Position numbers and translations under genes: made by a program
Part shown: positions 16,408 to 25,635 of the stretch, piece after piece
Layout of the letters: the number at the start of each line of letters is the position of its first letter
How positions within the stretch are numbered: the stretch's first letter is position 1
Assembly (NCBI RefSeq): GCF_025154075.1
Contig: NZ_JAOAMU010000006.1
Coordinates: forward strand, 62,001 to 126,000
Length of the DNA stretch: 64,000 bases
Direction: 5' to 3'
From: Chryseobacterium herbae
GTDB taxonomy: Bacteria; Bacteroidota; Bacteroidia; Flavobacteriales; Weeksellaceae
The notes under the pieces: generated by a model
Told to the model about the DNA's origin: nothing
What the model saw: only the letters and a program-made list of their open reading frames with translations
The model's database searches: none

Positions 16408-19400
16408 ATGAAGAAGCTCCAAGATATTCTTATCTCAACCAGAACAATGGCTGTGCTGTTACTGGTGTATGCATTTGCGATGGCTTATGCAACGTTCTTA
16501 GAAAACGACTACGGAACTCCTACAGCTAAGGCTCTAATTTATGAAGCAAAATGGTTTGAATTAATCATGTTTCTGCTCATTCTCAACTTTGTAGGAAATA
16601 TCGCCAGATATCGACTGTGGAGAAGAGAAAAATGGCCGGTTCTGGTCTTTCACCTTGCCTTTATCCTTATTTTTATAGGGGGTGCTATCACAAGATACAT
16701 CAGTTTTGAAGGGACTATGCACATCAGAGAAGGTGAAACTTCCAACGAGATTGTGACCGACAAAAATTTCTTTAAAATCCAGATCGAGGATAAAGGAGAT
16801 GTTCTTAACTATCAGGACGTTCCTTATCTGATGTCTCCTCTACACAAAGACTTTAAAGCAACTTACGATTTCCACGGAAAAGAAGTAAAAGTTTTTACCA
16901 AAGACTATATCCAGAGAAAAAAAGACAGCTTAATTGCTGAGCCCAACGGTACAGAATATCTTCACCTGGTTTCAACAGGAACTACAGGAAGACAGAATAT
17001 CTACATCAAACCGGGTGAAACAAAATCCATCAACGGAACTTTGGTAACGTTCAACAGAGCGATCGAAGGCGCTGTGGAATTTAAAAAAGAGGACGGAAAA
17101 ATATTCATCAAAACACCTGTTGATGCTGCCTTTATGACCATGGCAACGCAGGCGACGGGAAGTACCAAGAAAGATGAATTCCAGCCGTTGGTATTGAGAA
17201 GTTTATATACCATCAACGAATTGAAACTAGTTGTTCCTGAAGGTCTTAAAAAAGGAAGACTGATGGCTTTCGAAGGGGATAAAAAGAAAGATGCGATGGT
17301 ACCTGATGTGCTTAGAATAGAGCTTCAGGGGCCAAAAACAAAACAATTGGTTGATCTTTCTGTTGAAAAGGGAAATCCAAATGCATTCAAGCAGGTAACC
17401 ATGGACGGGCTGAATATTATGGTAGGTTTCGGACCTAAAGTATATAATACGCCTTTCGCATTGAAACTGGATGATTTCGTGATGGAAACTTACCCTGGAA
17501 GTACCTCTCCAAGTGCTTATGAAAGTCACATAAAAATCATTGACGAAGGAAAAGAAACGCCTTATAAAATCTACATGAACCACGTTCTGAACCATAAAGG
17601 ATACCGTTTCTTCCAGTCAAGCTTTGACCCGGACAGAATGGGAACTGTACTTTCTGTAAACCACGATTTCTGGGGAACCATTATCTCTTACATCGGATAC
17701 GGACTTCTGTTCTTAGGAATGTTTGTGATCTTCTTCTGGAAAGGAACTCACTTCTGGAAACTGAACAAAATGCTGACAGATATCAACAAAAAGAAAAGCG
17801 CTGCAGTTCTTTTAGTGTTGTTAAGTTTAGGCTTAGATGCACAAAAAATTGAAACTCACGGAACGACTGACGGAAGCAGAGAACATATTCATGTGGAAGG
17901 AGACGATCATTCTCACGCTCCGGCTCCGGCTGCCCAACCGCTTGATGGTGCTGCTCCAAAGCAGAATTCACTGGCAGCTCCTTTAAGTAGAATGAAATCT
18001 ATATCCCCGGATGAGATTATTGCAAGAAACAGAATCAGCAAAGAGCATGCAGATAAATTCGGATACCTTTTGGTACAGAATTTCGACGGAAGAATTGTTC
18101 CGATCAATACAGAAGCTCTGGATGTTTTAAGAAAACTATACAAAAAAGACAAATTCGAAGGAACAGACGGAAAGTCGCTTACGGCTAACCAATGGTTCCT
18201 GTCTATCAATACAGATACACCAAGCTGGACCATGGTTCCTATGATCAAAGTAGGAACGAAAGGAGGCGATGAGTTGAAAAATAAAACAAAGGCTGACGAG
18301 GAAGGCTACACTTCACTGATGAACCTTTTCCCTGCAGATGCCAACGGTAACCTGACTTATCTTCTTGAGCATGATTATAACACTGCATTCCGTAAAAAGC
18401 CTTCTGAGCAGACCAATTACGATAAAGAAGTAATTTCTGTAAACGAAAGAGTACAGATCTTTAATGAATTCTTCAGCGGTCAGTTTATGAGAATTGTTCC
18501 CGTAAAAAATGATGCAAACCACACTTGGCATTCCTGGCTTGACCAGAAATTCGAGCCGGATATGGAATCGCAGCAGGTAATGGGACCTTATTTTGCAGAA
18601 GCTCTTACCGCTCAGAAAACAGGAAACTGGAGCAAGGCAGATGCTGAATTGGCAAAACTGTCAGACTATCAGCAGAAATGGGGTAAAGCAGTAGTTCCTG
18701 CAAAATCTAAAGTAGATCTTGAGGTGTTCATGAACGAAGTGAATATCAACTTCAAATTATTGATTTTCTATACCATAATAGGTGGATTATTATTGATTTT
18801 TGGTTTTGTTGAATTGTTTAAATCCAGTAAAGTTTTAAATAGAGTTATCAGAATAATTATCTATGTGGGACTTGTAGGATATATTTTACATTTCCTTGGT
18901 CTTGTTGCAAGATGGTATATTTCCGGACACGCACCATGGAGTAATGGCTACGAAGCAATTATCTTTATTTCTTGGGTAGGTATTTCTGCGGGACTCATGT
19001 TCTATTTTGGTTTCGGAAGACTTTCTTTAGCTGATAAAGCTGTATTGGCTGCAAAGCAATTAATCACTAAAAATAAATCTAACGCACTAATTCCTGCATC
19101 AGGATTTATGGTGGCCGTTATTATGATGGGATTTGCGCACGGAGGTTCAGCGCTTGATCCTCAGATTACACCGCTTGTTCCGGTATTGAAATCTTACTGG
19201 TTGATTGTTCACGTAGCAATCATTACATCAAGTTACGGTTTCTTCGCCCTGTCAATGATCATTGCAGTGATTTCTCTGGTATTTTATATTATTTCCAATA
19301 AAGATACCTACAAACTTCATCACGATTCGACATTAAAAGAATTGGTTATCGTTTCTGAAATGTCTCTTACTATTGGTCTTTTTGCCTTAACGGTAGGAAA

Positions 19401-19743
19401 CTTCTTAGGAGGGATCTGGGCTAATGAATCATGGGGAAGATACTGGAGCTGGGACCCTAAAGAAACATGGGCATTCATCTCCATCATGGTATATGCTTTT
19501 GTATTGCACATGAGATTGGTTCCCGGATTGAGAAGCAGATGGGCATTCCACGTAGCAACGATGTTTGCATTCTGTTCTATGGTAATGACTTATTTCGGAG
19601 TAAATTACTATCTGAGCGGGCTTCACTCATACGCGGCAGGAGATCCGGTTCCGGTTCCGGCTTGGGTATACATCGGATTAGGAACAATGCTTCTTTTATC
19701 AGCTGTTTCTTACTTCAAATTTAAAACCTTAACGAAGAAATAA
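16408..19743 (+). CDS. ccsA: Fused cytochrome c synthetase CcsBA (ResB-CcsA)
   Basis: System II cytochrome c biogenesis protein that carries heme across the inner membrane and attaches it to apocytochrome c CXXCH motifs. The 1111-residue protein fuses a ResB/CcsB-like N-terminal half to a CcsA C-terminal half. The ResB half has membrane segments near residues 12-30, 45-65 and 75-92, a large periplasmic domain and a segment near 425-445. A second hydrophobic segment near 470 precedes another periplasmic region. The last 330 residues carry at least seven membrane segments. The heme-handling WWD motif WGRYWSWDPKETWAF starts at residue 1009, and AHGGSALDPQ and the late RWAFHVAT supply conserved histidines. 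Fusions of this kind are standard in Bacteroidota. A terminator follows. Confidence 0.92.
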   Translation: MKKLQDILISTRTMAVLLLVYAFAMAYATFLENDYGTPTAKALIYEAKWFELIMFLLILNFVGNIARYRLWRREKWPVLVFHLAFILIFIGGAITRYISFEGTMHIREGETSNEIVTDKNFFKIQIEDKGDVLNYQDVPYLMSPLHKDFKATYDFHGKEVKVFTKDYIQRKKDSLIAEPNGTEYLHLVSTGTTGRQNIYIKPGETKSINGTLVTFNRAIEGAVEFKKEDGKIFIKTPVDAAFMTMATQATGSTKKDEFQPLVLRSLYTINELKLVVPEGLKKGRLMAFEGDKKKDAMVPDVLRIELQGPKTKQLVDLSVEKGNPNAFKQVTMDGLNIMVGFGPKVYNTPFALKLDDFVMETYPGSTSPSAYESHIKIIDEGKETPYKIYMNHVLNHKGYRFFQSSFDPDRMGTVLSVNHDFWGTIISYIGYGLLFLGMFVIFFWKGTHFWKLNKMLTDINKKKSAAVLLVLLSLGLDAQKIETHGTTDGSREHIHVEGDDHSHAPAPAAQPLDGAAPKQNSLAAPLSRMKSISPDEIIARNRISKEHADKFGYLLVQNFDGRIVPINTEALDVLRKLYKKDKFEGTDGKSLTANQWFLSINTDTPSWTMVPMIKVGTKGGDELKNKTKADEEGYTSLMNLFPADANGNLTYLLEHDYNTAFRKKPSEQTNYDKEVISVNERVQIFNEFFSGQFMRIVPVKNDANHTWHSWLDQKFEPDMESQQVMGPYFAEALTAQKTGNWSKADAELAKLSDYQQKWGKAVVPAKSKVDLEVFMNEVNINFKLLIFYTIIGGLLLIFGFVELFKSSKVLNRVIRIIIYVGLVGYILHFLGLVARWYISGHAPWSNGYEAIIFISWVGISAGLMFYFGFGRLSLADKAVLAAKQLITKNKSNALIPASGFMVAVIMMGFAHGGSALDPQITPLVPVLKSYWLIVHVAIITSSYGFFALSMIIAVISLVFYIISNKDTYKLHHDSTLKELVIVSEMSLTIGLFALTVGNFLGGIWANESWGRYWSWDPKETWAFISIMVYAFVLHMRLVPGLRSRWAFHVATMFAFCSMVMTYFGVNYYLSGLHSYAAGDPVPVPAWVYIGLGTMLLLSAVSYFKFKTLTKK

Positions 19744-19765
19744 AACGTTAACAACATAACAACTG

Positions 19766-19797
19766 AAATCCTGGAATTCATTTTCCGGGATTTTTTT
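19766..19797 (+). terminator. Terminator of ccsBA
   Basis: AAATCCTGGAA pairs with TTCCGGGATTT (one T-G pair) around a six-base loop and is followed by a run of Ts. It begins 23 bases after the stop codon. Confidence 0.82.
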
Positions 19798-20100
19798 GTG
19801 CGGGTTTGGGGATGCGGGGTTCGGGTTTTCAGTTTTGAGTTATGAATAATGAGTTTGTTGTGAGATGCGGGTTTCGGGATTCGGGATGTTGCCTGCAATT
19901 TCTATGGATCACCAATTGATCTAGACCCTCATTCCTATTCCCTGAAGAGGTGGATTTTGAAAAGTAAAAAGCTGGGGTGGTTAAAAAGATTCTCAACCAG
20001 CATTCGGATTGTCCCACTCATCACGTCCCAAACCCGCACCTCGCATCCCGAAACCCGCACCAAAAAAAACTCACCACCCATCACTTAAAACTCAAAACTA
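19798..20100. repeat. Inverted pair of G-rich dispersed repeats
   Basis: The left half (19798-19890) is built of words such as TGCGGGTTTCGGGAT and AGTTTTGAGTTATGA. The right half (20025-20100) carries the same words reverse-complemented, so the two halves are an imperfect inverted pair with about 130 bases of unrelated sequence between. Short apparent reading frames here follow the repeat on the minus strand and are not believable genes. Related words occur inside the gene at 44061. Confidence 0.65.
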
Positions 20101-20149
20101 TTCCATATCTTTATGATATCAAAATAATATCACATTAAAAATTACAATC

Positions 20150-21013
20150 ATGGAAAAAGTATTAAAGCCCATGTCGGGTTATCTGGCATTAGTCTTCTGT
20201 CTTATTTTATTTGCAGGAGCCGTCTTTTTTTTTATTTCCGGAGTTGAGCAGAGTATCACGTTTGTGATCATTGCGATGCTTTGTTTTCTGCTGTTCTGTT
20301 TCTTTCTGAAGGGACTGATGATCATTCAGCCGAACCACTCAAGAGTACTGAATTTCTTTGGAAAGTATGTGGGAACGGTAAAGGACAATGGATTATTTTT
20401 TATCAATCCTTTGTATTCGTCTCAGAAAATGTCATTGCGTTCGGAAAACCTGCAGGGACAGACTTTGAAAGTAAACGATAAAATGGGTAACCCTATTGAA
20501 ATCGGGGTAGTGATGGTTTGGAAAGTAGGAGATACGTATAAAGCAGCATTCGATGTTGAGCGTTATTCAGACTTTGTGAAGATGCAGAGTGAAGCGGCAG
20601 TACGTCATTTGGCGATGAGTTTTCCTTATGACAATTTAGAAGATGATCATGCACCGATTACTTTGAGAGAAGGAGGTGATAAAATCAATTCTATTTTGGA
20701 GCAGGAGCTTACAGACCGTCTTTCAAAAGCGGGAATTATCATTCAGGAAGCAAGAATTTCTCACCTGGCGTATGCTTCAGAAATTGCAGGAGCGATGCTT
20801 CAGAGACAGCAGGCCACAGCTATTGTAGCAGCAAGAACCAAAATTGTAGAAGGCGCCGTAGGAATGGTAGACCTGGCATTGAAAAAATTGTCTGAGGAGA
20901 ATATCGTAGAGCTTGATGATGAAAGAAAAGCAGCTATGGTGAGCAATTTAATGGTGGTACTTTGCGGTGAAAAAGCAGCCCAGCCTATATTAAATACCGG
21001 AACTCTCTATTAA
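20150..21013 (+). CDS. SPFH-domain (stomatin/band 7-like) membrane protein
   Basis: Membrane-anchored SPFH protein of 287 residues. Such proteins form large oligomeric rings linked to membrane microdomains and protease regulation; the precise role of this one is unknown. Two N-terminal hydrophobic segments (about 12-35 and 40-62) precede the SPFH domain (MIIQPNHSRVLNFFGKYVGTV onward). The domain runs through VRHLAMSFPYDN to the helical region with EARISHLAYASEIAGAMLQRQQA. The following gene encodes a ribbon-helix-helix protein 127 bases downstream, a pairing I recall for this subgroup. A good AGGAGG lies just after the stop codon. Confidence 0.87.
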   Translation: MEKVLKPMSGYLALVFCLILFAGAVFFFISGVEQSITFVIIAMLCFLLFCFFLKGLMIIQPNHSRVLNFFGKYVGTVKDNGLFFINPLYSSQKMSLRSENLQGQTLKVNDKMGNPIEIGVVMVWKVGDTYKAAFDVERYSDFVKMQSEAAVRHLAMSFPYDNLEDDHAPITLREGGDKINSILEQELTDRLSKAGIIIQEARISHLAYASEIAGAMLQRQQATAIVAARTKIVEGAVGMVDLALKKLSEENIVELDDERKAAMVSNLMVVLCGEKAAQPILNTGTLY

Positions 21014-21140
21014 TAGGAGGAGCATAAGTGAAAAATGAATTCTTAGATTTTATGACAGCTCAGGCATAAAGTGTATTTAAACGAAGTCTTTGCATCTTAT
21101 GCATTAATGAAAAGAATTATTAAACAGGCAAAGAGAAAAA

Positions 21141-21338
21141 ATGAAATCGGAAAAAACTTCAAAACCCTCTGAAAATAAAGGCAAGAAATCCTTCGTCATA
21201 AGAATCGATGAATCTACCTATAAAATGGTGGAGAAGTGGGCGAATGACGAGTTCAGGAGCGTAAACGGACAGATCGAGTATCTGTTGCATCAAAGCCTGG
21301 TCAATTCAGGGAGGAAAAAGAAAGACGAGGATGAGTAA
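21141..21338 (+). CDS. Arc/MetJ-type ribbon-helix-helix DNA-binding protein
   Basis: A 65-residue protein with the ribbon-helix-helix pattern. The strand KSFVIRIDESTYKMVEKWA is followed by a helix, the turn FRSVNGQIEYLL and a second helix; the N- and C-terminal tails are lysine-rich. It would bind DNA as a dimer. Its position after the SPFH gene suggests one transcript. Members next to SPFH genes often carry an Arc-type annotation, but whether it regulates its own operon is not known. The terminator at 21391 follows. Confidence 0.78.
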   Translation: MKSEKTSKPSENKGKKSFVIRIDESTYKMVEKWANDEFRSVNGQIEYLLHQSLVNSGRKKKDEDE

Positions 21339-21390
21339 ACCTTTGTAGGTATTCTTCCAAAAATCATAATCCAATTAACCTTAACTCAAT

Positions 21391-21420
21391 AAAAAAGCAG
21401 AGAAATTTTCTCTGCTTTTT
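21391..21420. terminator. Bidirectional terminator
   Basis: AAAAAAGCAGAGAAA and TTTCTCTGCTTTTT form a long stem with a very short loop and T runs on both sides. It separates the ribbon-helix-helix gene (plus) from the small membrane protein gene (minus). Confidence 0.85.
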
Positions 21421-21441
21421 ATATTTTTAATAAATCAAGTG

Positions 21442-21645
21442 TTATTCAAATAAAGTGGTAAAGTAATTGCTGATTACAGTCCAGAAATTTTTACCCAGGA
21501 AATAGATCAGGGTAGAAGTGATAATTCCTTTTACCGTGAAGAATATAATCCCGCCTATCCCAAATTTTTTCACTAGACTTTTCCATTTGGAAGTCTTCTT
21601 TTCCTCTGCTGTATGAGTATCCTCTACGGTCTTGTTATTTTCCAT
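21442..21645 (-). CDS. Small single-span membrane protein
   Basis: A 67-residue protein with a charged cytoplasmic N-terminus (about 25 residues, rich in Glu, Lys and Thr), a basic WKSLVKKFG stretch and one or two hydrophobic segments (GIGGIIFFTVKGIITSTLIYFLG, about 30-52). No family is assigned. It has its own gap on both sides, ends at a strong terminator and overlaps no other gene, which supports it as real. It is divergent from the aldehyde dehydrogenase gene. Confidence 0.68.
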   Translation of the reverse strand: MENNKTVEDTHTAEEKKTSKWKSLVKKFGIGGIIFFTVKGIITSTLIYFLGKNFWTVISNYFTTLFE

Positions 21646-21780
21646 TCCTGAAATTCAAAAGATTACGCTACAAAGATAAGCATGTTTATAATTAGTCCAA
21701 ATAAAAAGCAGCTTAAAAATTAAAATTTTGAGGTTCGCATAATATTTCTATCTTTAGAGGAAACGAAAAGTAAACATTTT

Positions 21781-23331
21781 ATGTCTAAAAAAGTAAAGGA
21801 TTTCGGAATCGAAAAAACACTCAAAAACCTTGGTATTAAAGAAGAAAATAAGGGGACTTCAGTGGGTGGAAAATATTTTGCTTCGGGGAAAACGATAGAA
21901 AGTTTTTCTCCCGTAGACGGCAGATTAATCGCCAAAATTAAGACTTCCGGAGAAAGTGATTATGATAAAGTAATTGAGACGGCTCAGAATGCGTTTCAGG
22001 AGTTTAGATCCATCCCTGCTCCTAAAAGAGGTGAGATCGTTAGGCAGCTTGGCCAGAAATTAAGAACATATAAAGACGACCTTGGAAAACTGGTTTCTTA
22101 TGAAATGGGTAAATCCCTTCAGGAAGGTCTTGGAGAAGTTCAGGAAATGATTGATATCTGTGATTTCGCAGTTGGGGTTTCAAGACAGCTTCACGGCTAT
22201 ACGATGCATTCGGAAAGACCTGGTCACAGAATGTATGAGCAGTATCATCCGCTTGGAGTAGTGGGAATCATCACCGCATTCAACTTCCCGGTTGCTGTAT
22301 GGGCTTGGAACACCGCTTTAGCATGGATCTGCGGAAACGTGACGATCTGGAAGCCATCAGAAAAAACACCATTGTGTGCCATCGCATGTCAGAACATTAT
22401 GGCTGAAGTAATAAAGGAAAACAATCTTCCTGAAGGTATTTCAAGTGTATTGGTTGCTGACCATGAGATCGGACAGAAATTGGTAGATGATAAAAGAGTT
22501 TCATTGGTTTCTTTCACAGGTTCTACAAGAGTAGGAAGAATGGTTTCTTCTAAAGTGGCAGAAAGATTCGGGAAATCTATCCTTGAATTAGGTGGAAACA
22601 ATGCCATTATCATCTCTAAAGATGCAGATATTGACATGTCTATCATCGGAGCTGTTTTCGGAGCTGTAGGTACGGCCGGACAGAGATGTACGTCTACCAG
22701 AAGACTGATCATCCACGAAAGCGTATACAACGAAGTGAAGACCAGATTGGTAAAAGCTTACGGACAGTTGAAAATCGGAAATCCGTTGGATGAAAATAAC
22801 CACGTAGGACCGCTTATCGATGTTGATGCTGTTAATCAGTACGAAGAGGCTATCAAAAAATGTAAAAAAGAAGGTGGAAAATTTGCAGTTGAAGGTGGCG
22901 TACTAAGCGGAAAAGATTACGAATCAGGATGCTATGTAAAGCCATGTATTGCAGAAGTTAAAAACTCTTATGAGATCGTTCAGCACGAGACTTTCGCGCC
23001 GATCTTATATCTGATCAAATACAAAACATTGGAGGAAGCTATTGCGATCCAGAACGATGTTCCTCAGGGATTGTCATCTGCTATCATGACTCAGAATCTT
23101 AGAGAAGCAGAATTATTCCTTTCTCATGCAGGTTCAGACTGCGGTATTGCGAACGTAAACATCGGAACTTCTGGTGCGGAAATCGGAGGTGCTTTCGGTG
23201 GTGAAAAAGAAACCGGAGGCGGAAGAGAATCCGGATCTGACGTTTGGAAATACTATATGAGAAGACAAACCAACACAATAAATTATACAGCTCAACTTCC
23301 TTTGGCACAAGGGATTAAATTTGACCTGTAA
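21781..23331 (+). CDS. Aldehyde dehydrogenase, probable aminoadipate-semialdehyde/piperideine-6-carboxylate dehydrogenase
   Basis: NAD(P)-dependent aldehyde dehydrogenase of the antiquitin (ALDH7)-like type, 516 residues. The catalytic Cys303 lies in AGQRCTSTRR and the general base Glu269 in LELGGNN. The cofactor loop FTGSTRVGR and the sequence ITAFNFPVAVWAWN near residue 165 are typical for ALDH7. The gene for L-lysine 6-transaminase follows after 105 bases. The likely role is therefore oxidation of 2-aminoadipate 6-semialdehyde (in equilibrium with piperideine-6-carboxylate) to 2-aminoadipate in lysine breakdown. The substrate is inferred from subfamily and neighbour. Confidence 0.88.
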   Translation: MSKKVKDFGIEKTLKNLGIKEENKGTSVGGKYFASGKTIESFSPVDGRLIAKIKTSGESDYDKVIETAQNAFQEFRSIPAPKRGEIVRQLGQKLRTYKDDLGKLVSYEMGKSLQEGLGEVQEMIDICDFAVGVSRQLHGYTMHSERPGHRMYEQYHPLGVVGIITAFNFPVAVWAWNTALAWICGNVTIWKPSEKTPLCAIACQNIMAEVIKENNLPEGISSVLVADHEIGQKLVDDKRVSLVSFTGSTRVGRMVSSKVAERFGKSILELGGNNAIIISKDADIDMSIIGAVFGAVGTAGQRCTSTRRLIIHESVYNEVKTRLVKAYGQLKIGNPLDENNHVGPLIDVDAVNQYEEAIKKCKKEGGKFAVEGGVLSGKDYESGCYVKPCIAEVKNSYEIVQHETFAPILYLIKYKTLEEAIAIQNDVPQGLSSAIMTQNLREAELFLSHAGSDCGIANVNIGTSGAEIGGAFGGEKETGGGRESGSDVWKYYMRRQTNTINYTAQLPLAQGIKFDL

Positions 23332-23436
23332 AAATTCTAATTTAAATCATTTAACGATTTAAAAATTTAAAAATTAATAACCTGGAATGTTTAAATCTTT
23401 TTAATCATTCAATTTTTAAATCAAACACAGTTAATT

Positions 23437-24762
23437 ATGGAACAAACAATTGATATAAAAGCAAATAAAGTAAAAGAAACAGTAGGAAGACACGTTTTGG
23501 CAGACGGCTTTGATTTTGTGATGGATATTGAAAGATCCCACGGTTCATGGCTATATGACAAGCTTACAGACAAAGAGTATCTGGATATGTTCTCTATGTT
23601 TGGATCAGCTTCTATAGGGTACAATCACCCTTATCTGGTAGAAAGATCAGAATGGCTGGGAAGAATGGCTGTGAACAAGCCTACTTTAGCAGACGTGTAC
23701 TCAGAAGAATATGCTCACTTTCTGGAAGTTTTTGAAAGAGTAGTGATTCCTGAAGAACTGCAGTATGCTTTCTTTATTGAAGGTGGAAGTTTAGGGGTAG
23801 AAAATGCAATGAAGGCGTGCTTCGACTGGAAAACGCGTAAGAATTTTGAAAAAGGACTTCAGACGGAAGCCGGGATCTGTATTCATTTCAGACAGGCATT
23901 CCACGGAAGAAGCGGCTATACATTGAGCTTAACCAATACTTCTGACCCAAGAAAATATCAGTATTTCCCGATGTTTGAATGGCCAAGAATCTTAAATCCT
24001 AAATTATCTTTCCCTATCACGGAAGAGAACTTAGAGGAAACTATTAAGAATGAAAGATTAGCTCTTCTTCAGATTGAGGAAGCTATTCTGATGAATCCTG
24101 ATAAAGTGGCATGTATCATTATTGAGCCTATCCAGGCTGAAGGTGGTGACAATCACTTCAGAGACGAGTTCTTAATGGGATTGAGAAAACTGTGTGATCA
24201 GAATGAGATCTTACTGATCTTTGATGAAGTTCAGACAGGTATTGCCATCACAGGGAAAATGTGGGCGTTCCAGCATTTTACAGCAAAACCGGATATTATT
24301 TCTTTCGGTAAAAAAGCTCAGGTTTGTGGGGTTTTAGCGAATAAAGAAAAATTTGATCAGGTTCCGAACAATGTTTTCAGAGAAAGTTCAAGAATTAACT
24401 CTACTTTCGGAGGGAACTTTATCGACATGCTTCGTTTCCAGTTGGTGATGGAAGTAATCGAAAAAGAAAACCTTGTGGAAAACGCAAGAGTGGTTGGAGA
24501 TTATCTGTTGGAAAGATTAAAAGAACTGGCTCTGAAATATCCTGAGAAAATTTCAAATGCAAGAGGAAGAGGCCTGATGTGCGCTATTGATCTTCCTTCA
24601 GGAGAAGCCAGAAACCATTTAATGAACGAGCTTTTCAAAGACGGATTGATCATTCTTCCGTGTGGAGATCAGTCACTTCGTTTCAGACCACATCTTAATG
24701 TGACACAGGAAGAAATTCAGTTAGCGTTAGATAAAATCGAGAACAATCTTAACAAAATTTAA
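23437..24762 (+). CDS. lat: L-lysine 6-transaminase
   Basis: PLP-dependent class III aminotransferase that moves the epsilon-amino group of lysine to 2-oxoglutarate, yielding 2-aminoadipate 6-semialdehyde. The 441-residue protein follows the family over its full length, with FFIEGGSLGVENAMKACFDW for cofactor binding, the FDEVQTG motif near residue 265, and the PLP lysine in SFGKKAQVCG (Lys292/293). It follows the aldehyde dehydrogenase that would use its product, separated by an AT-rich gap of 105 bases containing ATTTAAA words. In actinomycetes the enzyme feeds beta-lactam synthesis, but here the neighbour points to catabolism. Confidence 0.92.
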   Translation: MEQTIDIKANKVKETVGRHVLADGFDFVMDIERSHGSWLYDKLTDKEYLDMFSMFGSASIGYNHPYLVERSEWLGRMAVNKPTLADVYSEEYAHFLEVFERVVIPEELQYAFFIEGGSLGVENAMKACFDWKTRKNFEKGLQTEAGICIHFRQAFHGRSGYTLSLTNTSDPRKYQYFPMFEWPRILNPKLSFPITEENLEETIKNERLALLQIEEAILMNPDKVACIIIEPIQAEGGDNHFRDEFLMGLRKLCDQNEILLIFDEVQTGIAITGKMWAFQHFTAKPDIISFGKKAQVCGVLANKEKFDQVPNNVFRESSRINSTFGGNFIDMLRFQLVMEVIEKENLVENARVVGDYLLERLKELALKYPEKISNARGRGLMCAIDLPSGEARNHLMNELFKDGLIILPCGDQSLRFRPHLNVTQEEIQLALDKIENNLNKI

Positions 24763-24824
24763 AATCAAAGATTTGTAATTTTCAAAAAAACATTGTACAT
24801 TTAGATACTCAAACGATATAGAAT

Positions 24825-25055
24825 ATGGAAAGAAGTACGAGAGTATCGGTTTTTGAAAGTGATAAGCCTTCAGAAATCCAGTTAATAAAGTCTAAATTGG
24901 ATGATGCACAAATTACAAACAGCGTCGAAAACAGTTATCTTACATTCACGACTACGCCTACCGCAACGTCGCTGAAAGTGATGGTAAATCTGGAAGACGA
25001 GAAGAATGCATTCGAAATTATAGATGCTTATCTTCAACAAAGTGAAAATCAATAA
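24825..25055 (+). CDS. DUF2007-family small protein
   Basis: A 76-residue protein of the DUF2007 (putative signal-transducing) family. Members are small ferredoxin-like domains of unknown role, often fused or adjacent to diverse genes. The beginning (RVSVFESDKPSEIQLIKSKLDDAQI) is the family hallmark: a strand followed by a helix in which a short-range substitution of partner and ligand is presumed. The gene lies 62 bases after lat, probably in the same transcript, and ends at a strong hairpin terminator at 25089. Confidence 0.78.
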   Translation: MERSTRVSVFESDKPSEIQLIKSKLDDAQITNSVENSYLTFTTTPTATSLKVMVNLEDEKNAFEIIDAYLQQSENQ

Positions 25056-25088
25056 AACAATTTCATAATTTTAAATTTTACTACTTCG

Positions 25089-25124
25089 AACCGAAAATTA
25101 ATTTTAATTAGTTTTCGGTTTTTT
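25089..25124 (+). terminator. Terminator of the lysine operon
   Basis: AACCGAAAATTAATT pairs with AATTAGTTTTCGGTT (one T-G pair) with a very small loop, followed by TTTT. It begins 34 bases after the DUF2007 stop codon. Confidence 0.8.
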
Positions 25125-25220
25125 GATTCAAATAAGGACCGTTATTTAAATATTTAAAAATTCAAATATTTAAGAATTTAAAGATTTGGAAATTAAAGAA
25201 TTAAGAAATTATGATCTTTT

Positions 25221-25586
25221 ATTTTGTGAATAAAATATTCAATAGAGGTGGGCTTTAGCCCGCCCTGATCCGAAAAAAAAGTAAAATGTTAAAGAATTAA
25301 GAAATGACAATCTTGTATTTCGTGGGATAAGATATTCAGTAGCGGTGGGCTTTAGCCCGCCGAGATCAGATTAAAAACTAAGACGCTGAATAATTCAGAT
25401 AGTATTACTTCTTGTTTCGTGGAATAAAATATTCAATAGCGGTGGGTTTTAACCCGCCTTAATTCAAATTAAAAAATAAGAGGTTAAAAAAATTAGAATT
25501 GTGATTTCGTGGAATAAAATATTCAATAGCGGTGGGCTTTAGCCCGCCTACTTCAAAATAAAAAAAATTCAAATCCGGCTTTAGCC
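25221..25586 (+). repeat. Array of four hairpin repeats
   Basis: Four copies of a 44-base unit lie about 90 bases apart at 25221-25264, 25318-25361, 25415-25458 and 25505-25548. Each has the pattern ATTTCGTGGAATAAAATATTC, then AATAGCGGTGGGCTTTAGCCCGCC. The stem GGTGGGC/GCCCGCC has a TTTA loop. In the third unit the stem reads GGTGGGT/ACCCGCC, a paired change. The second module GGCTTTAGCC occurs only after the last copy (25577-25586). The copies are separated by different AT-rich sequence, so this is a repeat cluster and not a CRISPR array. Confidence 0.85.
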
Positions 25587-25635
25587 AAAATATAAAATAC
25601 CGAATCTCTTAATTCTCAATATAAAATAAACAACA

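Noticed and set aside
19710..20017. Minus-strand frames of about 62 residues after ccsBA
   Set aside because: They translate the G-rich repeat and its Lys/Thr/Pro words, with no start context or conservation expected.
25221..25586. CRISPR-like array
   Set aside because: Repeat units are 44 bases with hairpin stems, the intervening segments of about 45-55 bases vary in length and are AT-rich, and no cas genes are near.
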